DNA from: Vibrio sp. Y2-5
GTDB taxonomy: Bacteria; Pseudomonadota; Gammaproteobacteria; Enterobacterales; Vibrionaceae
Assembly (NCBI RefSeq): GCF_014596725.1
Contig: NZ_JACVEG010000002.1
Location: 372,001 to 436,000, forward strand
Direction: 5' to 3'
Length of the DNA stretch: 64,000 nucleotides
Both the position numbers and the translations under genes were made by a program. Shown piece by piece: positions 1-9,369 of this stretch (position 1 is the first letter of the stretch; each line of letters starts with the position of its first letter). The notes under the pieces were generated by a model that did no database searches, was not told where the DNA came from, and saw only the letters and a list, made by a program, of their open reading frames with translations.

Positions 1-1489
1 TGCTTTGAGCAATGTTAATCGCCAGTGGCGCGTTAAATTCGTTCGCTTCTAACTTCTCTATCATTTTCTCAATGACGTACTCATCGAACTGGTGGCTTGC
101 GTTTAACTGTTCAAGAGCAAACAAATATTGGTTGGCTGTGTAGCGTTGTTCGCCATTATCAATCGCAGAGAACACTTCACGGTGGAAAGTCTCACCCCAG
201 CCGTCATTCGCCGCCTGAAAACGGTATTGGAACCAGTCGTTGTGCATGGCTTCTTCAACCAGTGCTTTCCACTGTTGTTTACCCATAATGACTTGGTCGG
301 ATTCCGCTTTGATAAAGCCGTATTTCACTTCTGCGTTGGCCTTAGAAGCCGCGACGGCGTTATCTAGCAACGACAGTATCTGTGTTGAGTTTTTCTTGCT
401 CTGATTATGCACAATACCCAGATAGACTTTCTCTTGAGTCATACCAGTTGGGTCTGCGCTGATGTCCTGAACGCAGCCGAAGATACTCTCTGCGACCATT
501 TTCAGCTCGCCTTCGTCCATGTTCGGCAGAATGAAACCAAACTCGTCAGTAGAGATACGGGCAATGGTGGTGTTTGGTGCTGAAAGCGTGACTTTTAAGC
601 GCTCCGCTAGGTTACCAATCATGCCGTCTCCGGCTTCATAACCCTTATCGTCGTACAACTCTTTAATGAATTGGGCCTGAAGAATGGCTACACCACCGAT
701 GGCACTTTCTGCCAACCAGCTATTCAGTTGGTTCATGTAGTAAGCACGGTTACCTAAATGAGATACAGGGTCGATGTAAGCACGCTCACGAAGTTGTTGG
801 GCTTCTTGTGCTTGCGCTTTGAACGATTTTTCAACTTGTGCTGACATGCTGTTGATGCCTTCCACCACAGAGATAAGGTCTTTGGTTTTAGGCAGAGGAA
901 GTGGGTCGCCAAAGTAGTTGCGAGCCACTTGTTCCATCTTATTGACGATCATTTGTAGTGGACGAAGTGCGCGTCTTACGATGACTGAAATCGCAACTAA
1001 ACCTGCAAAGAAGATGGCGCCGAAAGCAATGCTCAGACGAATAAGCGCGTTCCATAATTGCGAATAAGCCTCACCAGGGTGGCTGATAATTTCGACTTCT
1101 GCCAGTTGCATCCAGCCACTGGTGACGACGCGTTGATCGTGAATCGGTTGAAACAAGTTTAAATTAGTAAACCACTCAGGAACCGAACTTGGCTTGATAG
1201 GGTAGGCACGTTCAATCTGTTGGTCGTCGTCGAGAAATTTCAACCTAACTAACGAGTAGGTACTTCCATCAAACAGAGCATTGATAACAGACTCAACCGC
1301 GACGGTGTCTTTCTTCTCAAGGTAAGGTGCGAGAGCTAAACCAACGGTATTGATCGTATTACTCACCTCAGAGCGTTGCTGCTGCTCTAAGTTGTCACGA
1401 GTGGTGTTAAATTCGATAACGAAGACCGAAGCTAACAACAGAACAAATACAGTGATCATCCCTGCGACCAATTGTTTATATAGTGTCAT
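1..1489 (-). CDS. lapD: LapD-like c-di-GMP receptor (partial, 3' end outside window)
   Basis: The reading frame is open from an ATG at 1489 to the window edge, about 496 codons. It has a membrane segment near residues 7-27, a periplasmic LapD/MoxY-type region, a second membrane segment near 150-175, a HAMP-like linker, a GGDEF-like domain and the start of an EAL-like domain. The GGDEF motif is degenerate (reads STDEF) and the EAL position reads EVF, so it should be a c-di-GMP binding sensor rather than an enzyme. LapD proteins hold the periplasmic protease LapG inactive when c-di-GMP is high. It starts 5 bp after lapG, so the two are co-transcribed. Confidence 0.88.
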   Translation of the reverse strand, partial: MTLYKQLVAGMITVFVLLLASVFVIEFNTTRDNLEQQQRSEVSNTINTVGLALAPYLEKKDTVAVESVINALFDGSTYSLVRLKFLDDDQQIERAYPIKPSSVPEWFTNLNLFQPIHDQRVVTSGWMQLAEVEIISHPGEAYSQLWNALIRLSIAFGAIFFAGLVAISVIVRRALRPLQMIVNKMEQVARNYFGDPLPLPKTKDLISVVEGINSMSAQVEKSFKAQAQEAQQLRERAYIDPVSHLGNRAYYMNQLNSWLAESAIGGVAILQAQFIKELYDDKGYEAGDGMIGNLAERLKVTLSAPNTTIARISTDEFGFILPNMDEGELKMVAESIFGCVQDISADPTGMTQEKVYLGIVHNQSKKNSTQILSLLDNAVAASKANAEVKYGFIKAESDQVIMGKQQWKALVEEAMHNDWFQYRFQAANDGWGETFHREVFSAIDNGEQRYTANQYLFALEQLNASHQFDEYVIEKMIEKLEANEFNAPLAINIAQS

Positions 1490-1494
1490 AGTAC

Positions 1495-2157
1495 CTACTC
1501 ATCGTAACTGATTAGTGGTTTATTCAGTTTAAGAGAGCGCTCTCGAGCGCGTAAATCATTCCAAAGGCTAAGACGTGAAGAGTCACCAGCAAGCTGGCCG
1601 TTCTTAGATTTCATTAGCCACAAGTTTTTACCGTTGAAACTGTATATAGGTAACAAGTCTCTACGAGTTGAAGCGGGTTTTATTTCCCCGTTGATGTTGT
1701 CTAAAATCAACGGTTCTGCATTCGACGTTGAGTAGTAGGCAAGAACCATGTGGAACTGGTTCAGCTCGATGGCTTTAACGTACACGAGGCGCAGTTTTTT
1801 ATCTGATACACCAAGTTCAAGCAGGGAGAAATACTTCGCAATCGTGAAGTCTTCACAGTCTCCTGCATTACTGCCCAGAAATTCCAGTGGTGTTGCCCAG
1901 TAGTCATTTTTTCCCCACAGCTGAATGTCGTTAACAAAGTAAAGCTGGTTAAAAAAACGATTCACCTGAGTGAGTTGTTCTCTCTCTGACAAGCTTTGAT
2001 AACGAACCATTTCTGCACGCCAGGTCGCAACGCGTTTACCCGCTCTTTGACCATAAGTCGCAGAGACAGCATCAATCCACTTTTGCTCTTGTTTGCTGAG
2101 CGCCAGTGACAAGGATGAAGTCATCAGGATAAGCGTTGCAGCTAGCCAGCGCTTCAT
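1495..2157 (-). CDS. lapG: LapG-type periplasmic cysteine protease
   Basis: 220 aa, a bacterial transglutaminase-like cysteine proteinase. A signal peptide covers about residues 1-20, and the C-H-D triad is visible as C101 (NAGDCEDF), H136 (QFHMV) and D153 (LILDN). LapG cleaves the N-terminus of large surface adhesins and releases cells from biofilm. ATG at 2157 is preferred because GGGA lies about 8 nt upstream and the signal peptide begins there; an in-frame TTG lies 12 nt further up. It sits between lapC and lapD in one operon. The adhesin substrate is not in the window. Confidence 0.9.
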   Translation of the reverse strand: MKRWLAATLILMTSSLSLALSKQEQKWIDAVSATYGQRAGKRVATWRAEMVRYQSLSEREQLTQVNRFFNQLYFVNDIQLWGKNDYWATPLEFLGSNAGDCEDFTIAKYFSLLELGVSDKKLRLVYVKAIELNQFHMVLAYYSTSNAEPLILDNINGEIKPASTRRDLLPIYSFNGKNLWLMKSKNGQLAGDSSRLSLWNDLRARERSLKLNKPLISYDE

Positions 2158-2213
2158 AGCGTGTCCCAATTACTGTTGTTGAAAAGGGTTAGTTCATACT
2201 TGAGCATTCGCTG

Positions 2214-3605
2214 TTATTCCCGCAAGGCGTTTTTCTTTGCTCTAAGAATCGGTTCAAGTAAGTACTCCATTACTGTTCGTTTACCGGTAATAATGTCAAT
2301 CGATGCTGTCATCCCCGGAATAATCGGCAGATTTTCATCGTGGCCCAACGAAGTCTCATTGGTACGCACTCGAACCAAATAAAAACTGTTGCCTTCTTCA
2401 TCTTGTGAAGTATCGGCACTGATATGTTCTAGAGTACCTTCTAAGCCGCCGTATTTAGTAAAATCGTAAGCGCTGAATTTCACAATTGCATGTAAATCAG
2501 GGCGTAGGAAAGCGATATCCTGAGGGGCTATTTGTGCTTCCACAAGCAGCGTGTCTTCTGTCGGAACGATTTCAACGATATCCATACCCGGCTGAATGAC
2601 ACCGCCCACGGTATTCACATTCAGGGTCTTCACTGTACCAGTGACAGGCGAAATAACGACAGTTCGATTTACGCGGTCTTCTAATCCCACCGCAGATTCT
2701 GTCATTGAAGAGAGCTTATCCTGTACTTGGTTGAGTTCTTGTTGTTGTTGGGAACGGAATTTTTGAGCGGTATCTATCCGGCTCAGCATCGCTTCGCGAA
2801 TGTTTGATCTCAATACAGGCACTTTTAGCTCACTGGAAGTGAGTTCACGACGAGTGTCATTCACCTGACGTTGCAATTTGAGAAGCTCAATTCGTGGCAC
2901 CACACCTTCATCGGCTAAAGGTTTGGTGATTTCCAGTTCTTTATTCGCAAAATTATAGCTTTGGCGAAGGTTTTTGATTCTTGCCTGAATCTCTATCAGT
3001 TCTTGTTGCTTCTGCTTCACTTGCTGAGTCATTACAGAAATTTGGTTTCTCAAATTGTCCAAATCTTGCTGATATTCGGCGCGTTGACGTGCTACCAGCT
3101 CAGGCTTTGTATCTTTGAGTAGGGGAGGGAATGCGAGTTTGTTGTAATCAATACGTACACTGTTTTCCCAATTTTTTTCAGAAAAATCTTCATCAATTGT
3201 GACACTGGAAAGTGATGCAGAGAGCTGCAACACGTTTGCCGTTAAGTTGGCTACTTGTTGTTCACGTTCGCGGAAATCTGAGCGAAATCGGGTGTCGTCA
3301 ATCAGGATCAGTTGTTGGCCCTTTTGAACTTGCTCACCTTCTCGAACCAATATCTGTTTTACCAGACCGCCTTCCAAGTTTTGGATGACCTGGACTTGTG
3401 ACGATGGCACGACTTTTCCTTGACCTCGGGTGACTTGATCGATTTCTGCCCAAGAAGCCCATGCGGAAGCTGCGATAAAAAAGGCGATCATCACCCAAAG
3501 CATGACCCTCGCACTACTTGGTGTGTTTAGCAGTAGTGCGGCTGTTTGGTCGTCGACATACTCTAGTTCTGTCGCGGAGAGCTTATTGTAACTACTCTTG
3601 CTCAT
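2214..3605 (-). CDS. lapC: HlyD-family membrane fusion protein of a type I secretion system (LapC-like)
   Basis: 463 aa. One membrane segment near residues 33-51 is followed by a biotinyl-lipoyl-like hairpin (region around 75-105), long coiled-coil helices (about 165-300) and a beta-rich C-terminal half. This is the periplasmic adaptor that links an inner-membrane ABC transporter to an outer-membrane channel for export of a large repeat adhesin. The ATG has AAGGAA about 5 nt upstream. It is the first gene of the lapC-lapG-lapD operon; the ABC (lapB) and outer-membrane (lapE) partners are not next to it here. The name is by context, the family is clear. Confidence 0.85.
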   Translation of the reverse strand: MSKSSYNKLSATELEYVDDQTAALLLNTPSSARVMLWVMIAFFIAASAWASWAEIDQVTRGQGKVVPSSQVQVIQNLEGGLVKQILVREGEQVQKGQQLILIDDTRFRSDFREREQQVANLTANVLQLSASLSSVTIDEDFSEKNWENSVRIDYNKLAFPPLLKDTKPELVARQRAEYQQDLDNLRNQISVMTQQVKQKQQELIEIQARIKNLRQSYNFANKELEITKPLADEGVVPRIELLKLQRQVNDTRRELTSSELKVPVLRSNIREAMLSRIDTAQKFRSQQQQELNQVQDKLSSMTESAVGLEDRVNRTVVISPVTGTVKTLNVNTVGGVIQPGMDIVEIVPTEDTLLVEAQIAPQDIAFLRPDLHAIVKFSAYDFTKYGGLEGTLEHISADTSQDEEGNSFYLVRVRTNETSLGHDENLPIIPGMTASIDIITGKRTVMEYLLEPILRAKKNALRE

Positions 3606-3889
3606 GATGTTCCTTGATATTGCGGTTCGTCGCTAATCGCTTATTGATTTACCTATAAGAATAAATGTTAATTATGGAATGCGTATAGCTATTTCCATTT
3701 AATTTTTGAATTCATTCGTTTTTTCGATAGGTTTGTTGAATTGTTAGCTTGCTTATTTGGTCTATGAGTTGTTTTTCTTAACTTTAGTTAAGATCATAAT
3801 TTCTCGCTGTTAACGCTTATCTACTGGTGAATCGCTTGAGTTCTGTAACAGTTCAGAGGACAATCGGCAAAAAAATACGAGGAGTAGAA

Positions 3890-4525
3890 ATGGATCTTTC
3901 AGATATTCGCCGTGAGTACATCCAAGGTGGTTTGAGACGTAAGGATTTGCTTGCTGATCCTATTGATCAGTTCAACTTATGGTTACAACAAGCGATTGAT
4001 GCAAAACTAACTGACCCAACAGCGATGACGGTTGCGACCGTAGATCAAAATGGTCAGCCTTTTCAACGTATTGTTCTGCTGAAGAACCTAGATAAAAATG
4101 GTTTTGTTTTCTATACCAACTTGGGAAGCAGAAAAGCACAGCACATTGAACACAATAACAAAGTCAGTATCCATTTCCCTTGGCATCCTTTAGAAAGACA
4201 AGTTCATATTACAGGCACGGCAGAAAAGCTGAGTGCCTTAGAAAATATGAAGTACTTTACTTCTCGTCCAAAAGATAGCCAAATTGCTGCTATCGCTAGT
4301 CATCAAAGTAGTCGCATTTCTGCTCGCGGTATTTTGGAAGGCAAATATTTAGAGCTGAAACAGAAGTTTGCGAATGGTGAGATTCCGGTTCCTAGTTTCT
4401 GGGGTGGATATCGTGTTAGACCAGAGAGCATTGAATTTTGGCAGGGAGGGGAGCATCGTTTGCATGACCGTTTCTTATTTAGCAAAACAAACGATACTTG
4501 GACGGTTGACCGCTTAGCACCATAG
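3890..4525 (+). CDS. pdxH: Pyridoxamine 5'-phosphate oxidase
   Basis: 211 aa, close to the usual 210-220 aa of PdxH. It oxidises pyridoxamine or pyridoxine 5'-phosphate to pyridoxal phosphate with FMN in the cytoplasm. Family features include RIVLLKN and [10 protein letters not shown] in the FMN/substrate site and the C-terminal PxxIEFWQGxxxRLHDR signature. The ATG at 3890 is preceded by GAGGAG at good spacing; an in-frame extension to 3827 exists but lacks a good ribosome site. It is transcribed away from lapC and followed by a strong terminator. PLP is also the cofactor of NifS in this window, but pdxH is a housekeeping gene. Confidence 0.95.
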   Translation: MDLSDIRREYIQGGLRRKDLLADPIDQFNLWLQQAIDAKLTDPTAMTVATVDQNGQPFQRIVLLKNLDKNGFVFYTNLGSRKAQHIEHNNKVSIHFPWHPLERQVHITGTAEKLSALENMKYFTSRPKDSQIAAIASHQSSRISARGILEGKYLELKQKFANGEIPVPSFWGGYRVRPESIEFWQGGEHRLHDRFLFSKTNDTWTVDRLAP

Positions 4526-4537
4526 TTATCTGACACA

Positions 4538-4569
4538 ACAAAGGGCATCATCTGATGCCCTTTGTTTTT
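4538..4569 (+). terminator. Rho-independent terminator after pdxH
   Basis: A perfect 13-bp inverted repeat (4538-4550 and 4553-4565) is followed by a T-rich run (GTTTTTG). It begins 13 bp after the pdxH stop codon. Confidence 0.88.
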
Positions 4570-4666
4570 GATTGTGATTATGCTCACAACACATAATGAT
4601 GAGGTTCATCCTGCCGTTATTAGCCAGTATTGTATGGCGCAATGACTGTTGGAAAAGTATTGAGCT

Positions 4667-5143
4667 ATGAATCTAGACCGTGTGGATCAACAAATCCTGC
4701 GTATTTTACACACTAAAGGCAGACTGCCAGTGGTTGAACTGGCGAAGTTAGTGAATCTCACCACATCACCTTGTTCTGATCGAGTTAAGCGACTTGAAAA
4801 AGAAGGTTACATCAAAGGCTATCACGCTGAGTTAAATCCAGAAAAGTTAGGCTTAGATGTTCAGGTTTTTATTCATATTCGTTTAGATCAAACCTGTTTC
4901 TCCATTTTTGAACGTTTTGCTCGCGCAGTGGAAGACATTCCTGAAATTGAGTCTTGTTATTCTCTGTCAGGTGACTTCGATACCATGATTAAAGTTCGCG
5001 TCAAAGATATGAAAGCTTACCAAGCGTTTATGTCTGGACGATTAGGTACACTGCCTGGCGTGATTCAGACAAGAAGTGAGTTTGTGATTGAAGAACATAA
5101 GACAAGCTTTGGTATTAACCCAGAACTTCTTTCCACGTTATAA
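4667..5143 (+). CDS. Lrp/AsnC-family transcriptional regulator
   Basis: 158 aa. An N-terminal winged helix-turn-helix (about residues 5-60) is followed by an AsnC-type ligand-binding/oligomerisation domain (about 70-145, with the motif SGDFDTMIKVRV). It lies 21 bp upstream of an aldehyde dehydrogenase on the same strand and is probably its local regulator, responding to an amino acid or a related metabolite. The effector cannot be read from the sequence. No strong ribosome site precedes the ATG. Confidence 0.9.
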   Translation: MNLDRVDQQILRILHTKGRLPVVELAKLVNLTTSPCSDRVKRLEKEGYIKGYHAELNPEKLGLDVQVFIHIRLDQTCFSIFERFARAVEDIPEIESCYSLSGDFDTMIKVRVKDMKAYQAFMSGRLGTLPGVIQTRSEFVIEEHKTSFGINPELLSTL

Positions 5144-5164
5144 CGTTGTCTGGTAGGAGATAAT

Positions 5165-6607
5165 ATGAATCGAGTATCCGCTGTAGAAGCTCAGTGGCAA
5201 AAATTACAAGTGACTGAGCTAGAAGTACTGCACGCGCAATACAGCCGTCTTCGCCTTCAATACGCTAATGACCCATCACCCAGTTTAGAGCAGAGATTAC
5301 AACGTCTGTCGTTTTTACATGCTGCATTGCTTAAAGAAAAAAACGCGTTAGTGGAAGCTTTGAGCGAAGACTTCGGTTTCCGTCCGCACTTTGACAGTAC
5401 TTTTTGTGATGTACTGCCTGTCATTAACCAGATTAAGTACACTCAAAAGCATCTTAAAAAGTGGATGAAGCCATCGCGCCGTCATGCGGGGTTATTGGTT
5501 CTGCCCTCGAAAGTGCAAGTACACTATCAACCCTTAGGTGTGGTCGGCATTATTGTTCCGTGGAACTTCCCTGCAATGCTCAGCTTGTCTCCTCTTGTTA
5601 TTGCCATTGCGGCCGGTAACCAAGCGATGATTAAGTTCAGTGAATACACGCCCGAAACCAACAAAGTTTTGACTCGTATTATCGGTTCGCTAGGTGATAT
5701 CGCGGTTTGTATGGAAGGGGATTTAACTATCGCCACGGCGTTCAGTTCTCTGCCATTTGATCACCTGCTTTTCACGGGTTCAACACCCGTTGGCAAACTC
5801 GTGGCTCAATCTGCGGTGAAAAATTTAACCCCTGTTACTCTGGAACTGGGCGGAAAATCGCCGGCGATTATCGCACCGGATGCTGACTTAGTTCGCAGTA
5901 TCGACAACATCATGCAAGGTAAAGCGATTAACTCAGGGCAAATCTGTATTGCGCCAGATTACGTGATGCTACCTGCCGATAAGGTTGAGCAGTTTGTCGA
6001 GTTGTATCTGAAGCGTTTTACGAAACGTTTTATCAACAAACACGGCGAATTGGACTGTGCGGGTATCATCAATCAAGCCCAGTTAGAGCGTCTGCAAAGT
6101 TACCTTGACGATGCGAAACAAAAAGGTGCGCAGATTTACACTGTAAAACAGTCGGTTGAACTGAAAGCAACGCAGATGGCGCCAAGTCTAGTCACTAATG
6201 TCACTGACGATATGTGGCTAATGCAAAATGAAATCTTTGGGCCAATTCTGCCTGTCATTGGTTATAAAACCATTGAAGAGGCAATAGAAAGAGTGAACAC
6301 TCAGTCTCGACCTTTAGCTCTGTATCTCATGACGGATGATAACGATATTGCTGACTATGTACTTAAGCACACTCACAGTGGCGGAATGTGTATTAACGAT
6401 ACATTGATGCATGTAGCCGCAGATTCCGCGCCATTCGGCGGCATTGGTGATTCTGGAATGGGGCACTATCACGGCATCGAGGGCTTTAAGACATTTACCC
6501 ATGCTAAAACGGTCGTGCGCTCTTGGAGTAAATTGCCACGTAGTTCATGGATATTGAGTTATCGTAAAACGATTCTGTATCTGCTTAATCGTTTCTTGAT
6601 TCGCTAG
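5165..6607 (+). CDS. Coniferyl-aldehyde-type NAD(P)-dependent aldehyde dehydrogenase
   Basis: 480 aa, the usual length of the class 3 / coniferyl aldehyde dehydrogenase (CalB) group. The NAD-site motif VPWNFP, the general-base Glu in LELGGKSP and the catalytic Cys in GQICIAPDY are all present. These enzymes oxidise aromatic or long-chain aldehydes to acids; the true substrate is unknown. The C-terminus ends in a hydrophobic/basic stretch (SWILSYRKTILYLLNRF), which in this subfamily can be a membrane-associated tail. Start ATG at 5165 has TAGGAGA just upstream. Probably co-transcribed with the preceding Lrp-type regulator. Confidence 0.88.
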   Translation: MNRVSAVEAQWQKLQVTELEVLHAQYSRLRLQYANDPSPSLEQRLQRLSFLHAALLKEKNALVEALSEDFGFRPHFDSTFCDVLPVINQIKYTQKHLKKWMKPSRRHAGLLVLPSKVQVHYQPLGVVGIIVPWNFPAMLSLSPLVIAIAAGNQAMIKFSEYTPETNKVLTRIIGSLGDIAVCMEGDLTIATAFSSLPFDHLLFTGSTPVGKLVAQSAVKNLTPVTLELGGKSPAIIAPDADLVRSIDNIMQGKAINSGQICIAPDYVMLPADKVEQFVELYLKRFTKRFINKHGELDCAGIINQAQLERLQSYLDDAKQKGAQIYTVKQSVELKATQMAPSLVTNVTDDMWLMQNEIFGPILPVIGYKTIEEAIERVNTQSRPLALYLMTDDNDIADYVLKHTHSGGMCINDTLMHVAADSAPFGGIGDSGMGHYHGIEGFKTFTHAKTVVRSWSKLPRSSWILSYRKTILYLLNRFLIR

Positions 6608-6626
6608 CTCTACCAATCTCATTTAT

Positions 6627-6650
6627 AAAGGCGCCTGTGCGCCTTTTATC
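6627..6650 (+). terminator. Terminator after the aldehyde dehydrogenase gene
   Basis: Inverted repeat AAAGGCGC (6627-6634) and GCGCCTTT (6639-6646) with a 4-nt loop and a short T run. It separates the aldehyde dehydrogenase from the nifH promoter region. Confidence 0.8.
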
Positions 6651-6763
6651 ATTTTTATCGATTCTCGATAGCAACTGCGCCAACCAATCGCTCGCACAAT
6701 TAACCTCTTGTACAGTTAGCTTCTCGTACCATCCACTCCTAGAACAATCAGCCGACAAAGGCT

Positions 6764-6779
6764 TGTTGCAAAGCAGACA
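6764..6779 (+). promoter_or_regulatory. NifA upstream activator site for nifHDK
   Basis: Exact TGT-N10-ACA (TGT 6764-6766, ACA 6777-6779), the recognised NifA binding pattern, centred about 70 bp upstream of the sigma-54 -24 element of nifH. Between them, on the minus strand at 6822-6834, is an IHF-like site (WATCARNNNNTTR) with one mismatch. Confidence 0.8.
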
Positions 6780-6840
6780 ATGTTTGCTTGTTGCTTCTCA
6801 CGCCAATAACTAACTGTATGAAAAATCGCTGATTTTCTGA

Positions 6841-6856
6841 TGGTACAAATATCGCA
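6841..6856 (+). promoter_or_regulatory. Sigma-54 (-24/-12) promoter of nifHDK
   Basis: TGGTACA-N4-TCGCA gives GG (6842-6843), ten bases, GC (6854-6855), the required RpoN spacing. Transcription should start near 6867, about 28 nt before the nifH ATG. Confidence 0.85.
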
Positions 6857-6891
6857 ATAACGACCGTGAGTCTAATTTAATAAGGAGATAG

Positions 6892-7770
<879 letters not shown>

Positions 7771-7778
7771 GCGACTGA

Positions 7779-7794
7779 TTTAGAGTTATCTAAA
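7779..7794 (+). other. Small hairpin between nifH and nifD
   Basis: TTTAGA (7779-7784) and TCTAAA (7789-7794) pair around a 4-nt loop, directly after the nifH stop, with no T run. It could protect the 3' end of a processed nifH mRNA, since NifH is needed in excess over NifDK; this role is inference. Confidence 0.4.
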
Positions 7795-7822
7795 TACGCT
7801 TTAATCAATTTGGAGACAGAAT

Positions 7823-9292
7823 ATGTCGATGAATAAAGAACAAAAGCAGGCGCTGATAGACGAGGTGTTGGAAGTCTATCCTGAGAAAGCGCGTGAAGAT
7901 CGTAAGAAACACGTCGCGGTCACCGATTCTACATCCGAAGGAACCTGTATCACCTCTAACCGTAAAACGGTTCCTGGTGTCATGACGGTACGTGGTTGTG
8001 CGTACGCAGGCTCCAAAGGGGTAGTGTGGGGACCAGTCAAAGATATGATTCATATCTCACACGGTCCGGTAGGCTGTGGCCAGTACTCGCGTGCGGGTCG
8101 TCGTAACTACTACTCAGGTACAACGGGTGTTGACTCTTTTGGTACGTTGAACGTAACGACTGACTTCCAGGAACGTGACATCGTTTTTGGTGGCGATAAA
8201 AAACTTTCCGCAGCGATTGATGAGCTAGAACAATTGTTCCCGCTATCAAAAGGTATTTCCATTCAGTCTGAGTGTCCGGTTGGTCTGATTGGTGACGATA
8301 TCGAAGCGGTTGCCAAAATCAAAGGTGCAGAAATCGGTAAAACGATCGTGCCTGTACGTTGTGAAGGTTTCCGTGGTGTATCTCAGTCTCTGGGTCACCA
8401 TATCGCCAACGATACCATTCGTGACTATGTACTGGATGCATCTGAAGGTGAAGAGAAAATCGAATCAACGCCTTATGACGTCGCCATTATTGGTGACTAC
8501 AACATCGGTGGGGACGCTTGGTCTTCTCGTATCATTCTCGAAGATATGGGGTTGCGTGTTGTTGCTCAATGGTCTGGTGACGGTACGTTACCGGAAATGA
8601 AAAACACACCCAAAGTGGCGTTGAACCTGGTTCACTGTTACCGCTCTATGAACTACATCGTTCGCTACATGGAAGAGAAAAATGGGATTCCATGGGTAGA
8701 GTACAACCTGTTTGGTCCTACCAAGATCGAGGAGTCAATGCGCAAAATCGCGGCATTCTTCGATGAGAAGATTCAAAAGCAAACTGAAGACGTCATCGCG
8801 CGCTACCGTGAACAATGGCAAGCGGTTATTGATAAATATCGTCCTCGTCTCGAAGGCAAGTCAGTGATGCTTTATGTCGGTGGTCTGCGTCCTCGTCATA
8901 TCATTGGCGCGTACGAAGATTTAGGTATGGAAATCACAGGTGCTGGTTATGAGTTTGCACATAACGATGACTACGTGAAAACGACACCGGAAGTGAAAGA
9001 TTCAACGCTTCTCTTCGATGACGCAAGTGCTTATGAACTGGAAGAATACGTTAAAGCCCTTAAACCAGACCTTATTGGCTCCGGTGTTAAAGAGAAGTAT
9101 GTATTCCAGAAAATGGGCTTCCCATTCCGTCAAATGCATAGCTGGGATTACTCAGGTCCTTACCACGGTGTCGATGGCTTCGCTATTTTCGCTCGCGATA
9201 TGGATTTGACAATCAACAACCCTTGCTGGAACAAGATGAAAGCACCTTGGTTGGAAGAAGCATCAGACGACGCGTTAGCGAAAACTGCTTAA
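7823..9292 (+). CDS. nifD: Nitrogenase MoFe protein alpha chain
   Basis: 489 aa. It carries the FeMo-cofactor and half of the P-cluster and forms the alpha2-beta2 dinitrogenase with NifK. P-cluster cysteines C59, C85 and C151 are present, as are the FeMo-cofactor ligands C272 (LVHCYRS) and H439 ([10 protein letters not shown]). These features identify the molybdenum enzyme; no VnfG/AnfG delta subunit is encoded in the gap between this gene and nifK, which excludes the V- or Fe-only type. ATG has TTGGAGACAG upstream. Second gene of the nifHDK operon. Confidence 0.99.
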   Translation: MSMNKEQKQALIDEVLEVYPEKAREDRKKHVAVTDSTSEGTCITSNRKTVPGVMTVRGCAYAGSKGVVWGPVKDMIHISHGPVGCGQYSRAGRRNYYSGTTGVDSFGTLNVTTDFQERDIVFGGDKKLSAAIDELEQLFPLSKGISIQSECPVGLIGDDIEAVAKIKGAEIGKTIVPVRCEGFRGVSQSLGHHIANDTIRDYVLDASEGEEKIESTPYDVAIIGDYNIGGDAWSSRIILEDMGLRVVAQWSGDGTLPEMKNTPKVALNLVHCYRSMNYIVRYMEEKNGIPWVEYNLFGPTKIEESMRKIAAFFDEKIQKQTEDVIARYREQWQAVIDKYRPRLEGKSVMLYVGGLRPRHIIGAYEDLGMEITGAGYEFAHNDDYVKTTPEVKDSTLLFDDASAYELEEYVKALKPDLIGSGVKEKYVFQKMGFPFRQMHSWDYSGPYHGVDGFAIFARDMDLTINNPCWNKMKAPWLEEASDDALAKTA

Positions 9293-9298
9293 TGTGAG

Positions 9299-9315
9299 TT
9301 GGAAAGGATTTCCAA
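9299..9315 (+). other. Hairpin between nifD and nifK
   Basis: TTGGAAA (9299-9305) and TTTCCAA (9309-9315), a perfect 7-bp stem with a 3-nt loop, starts 7 bp after the nifD stop in a 77-bp spacer. There is no T run after it, so an mRNA-stability or spacer role is more likely than termination. Confidence 0.45.
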
Positions 9316-9369
9316 TTAATGTAACCCGAGCCGGAGTTCACAGATTAGTGGCACGGTAGGAGAATACTC

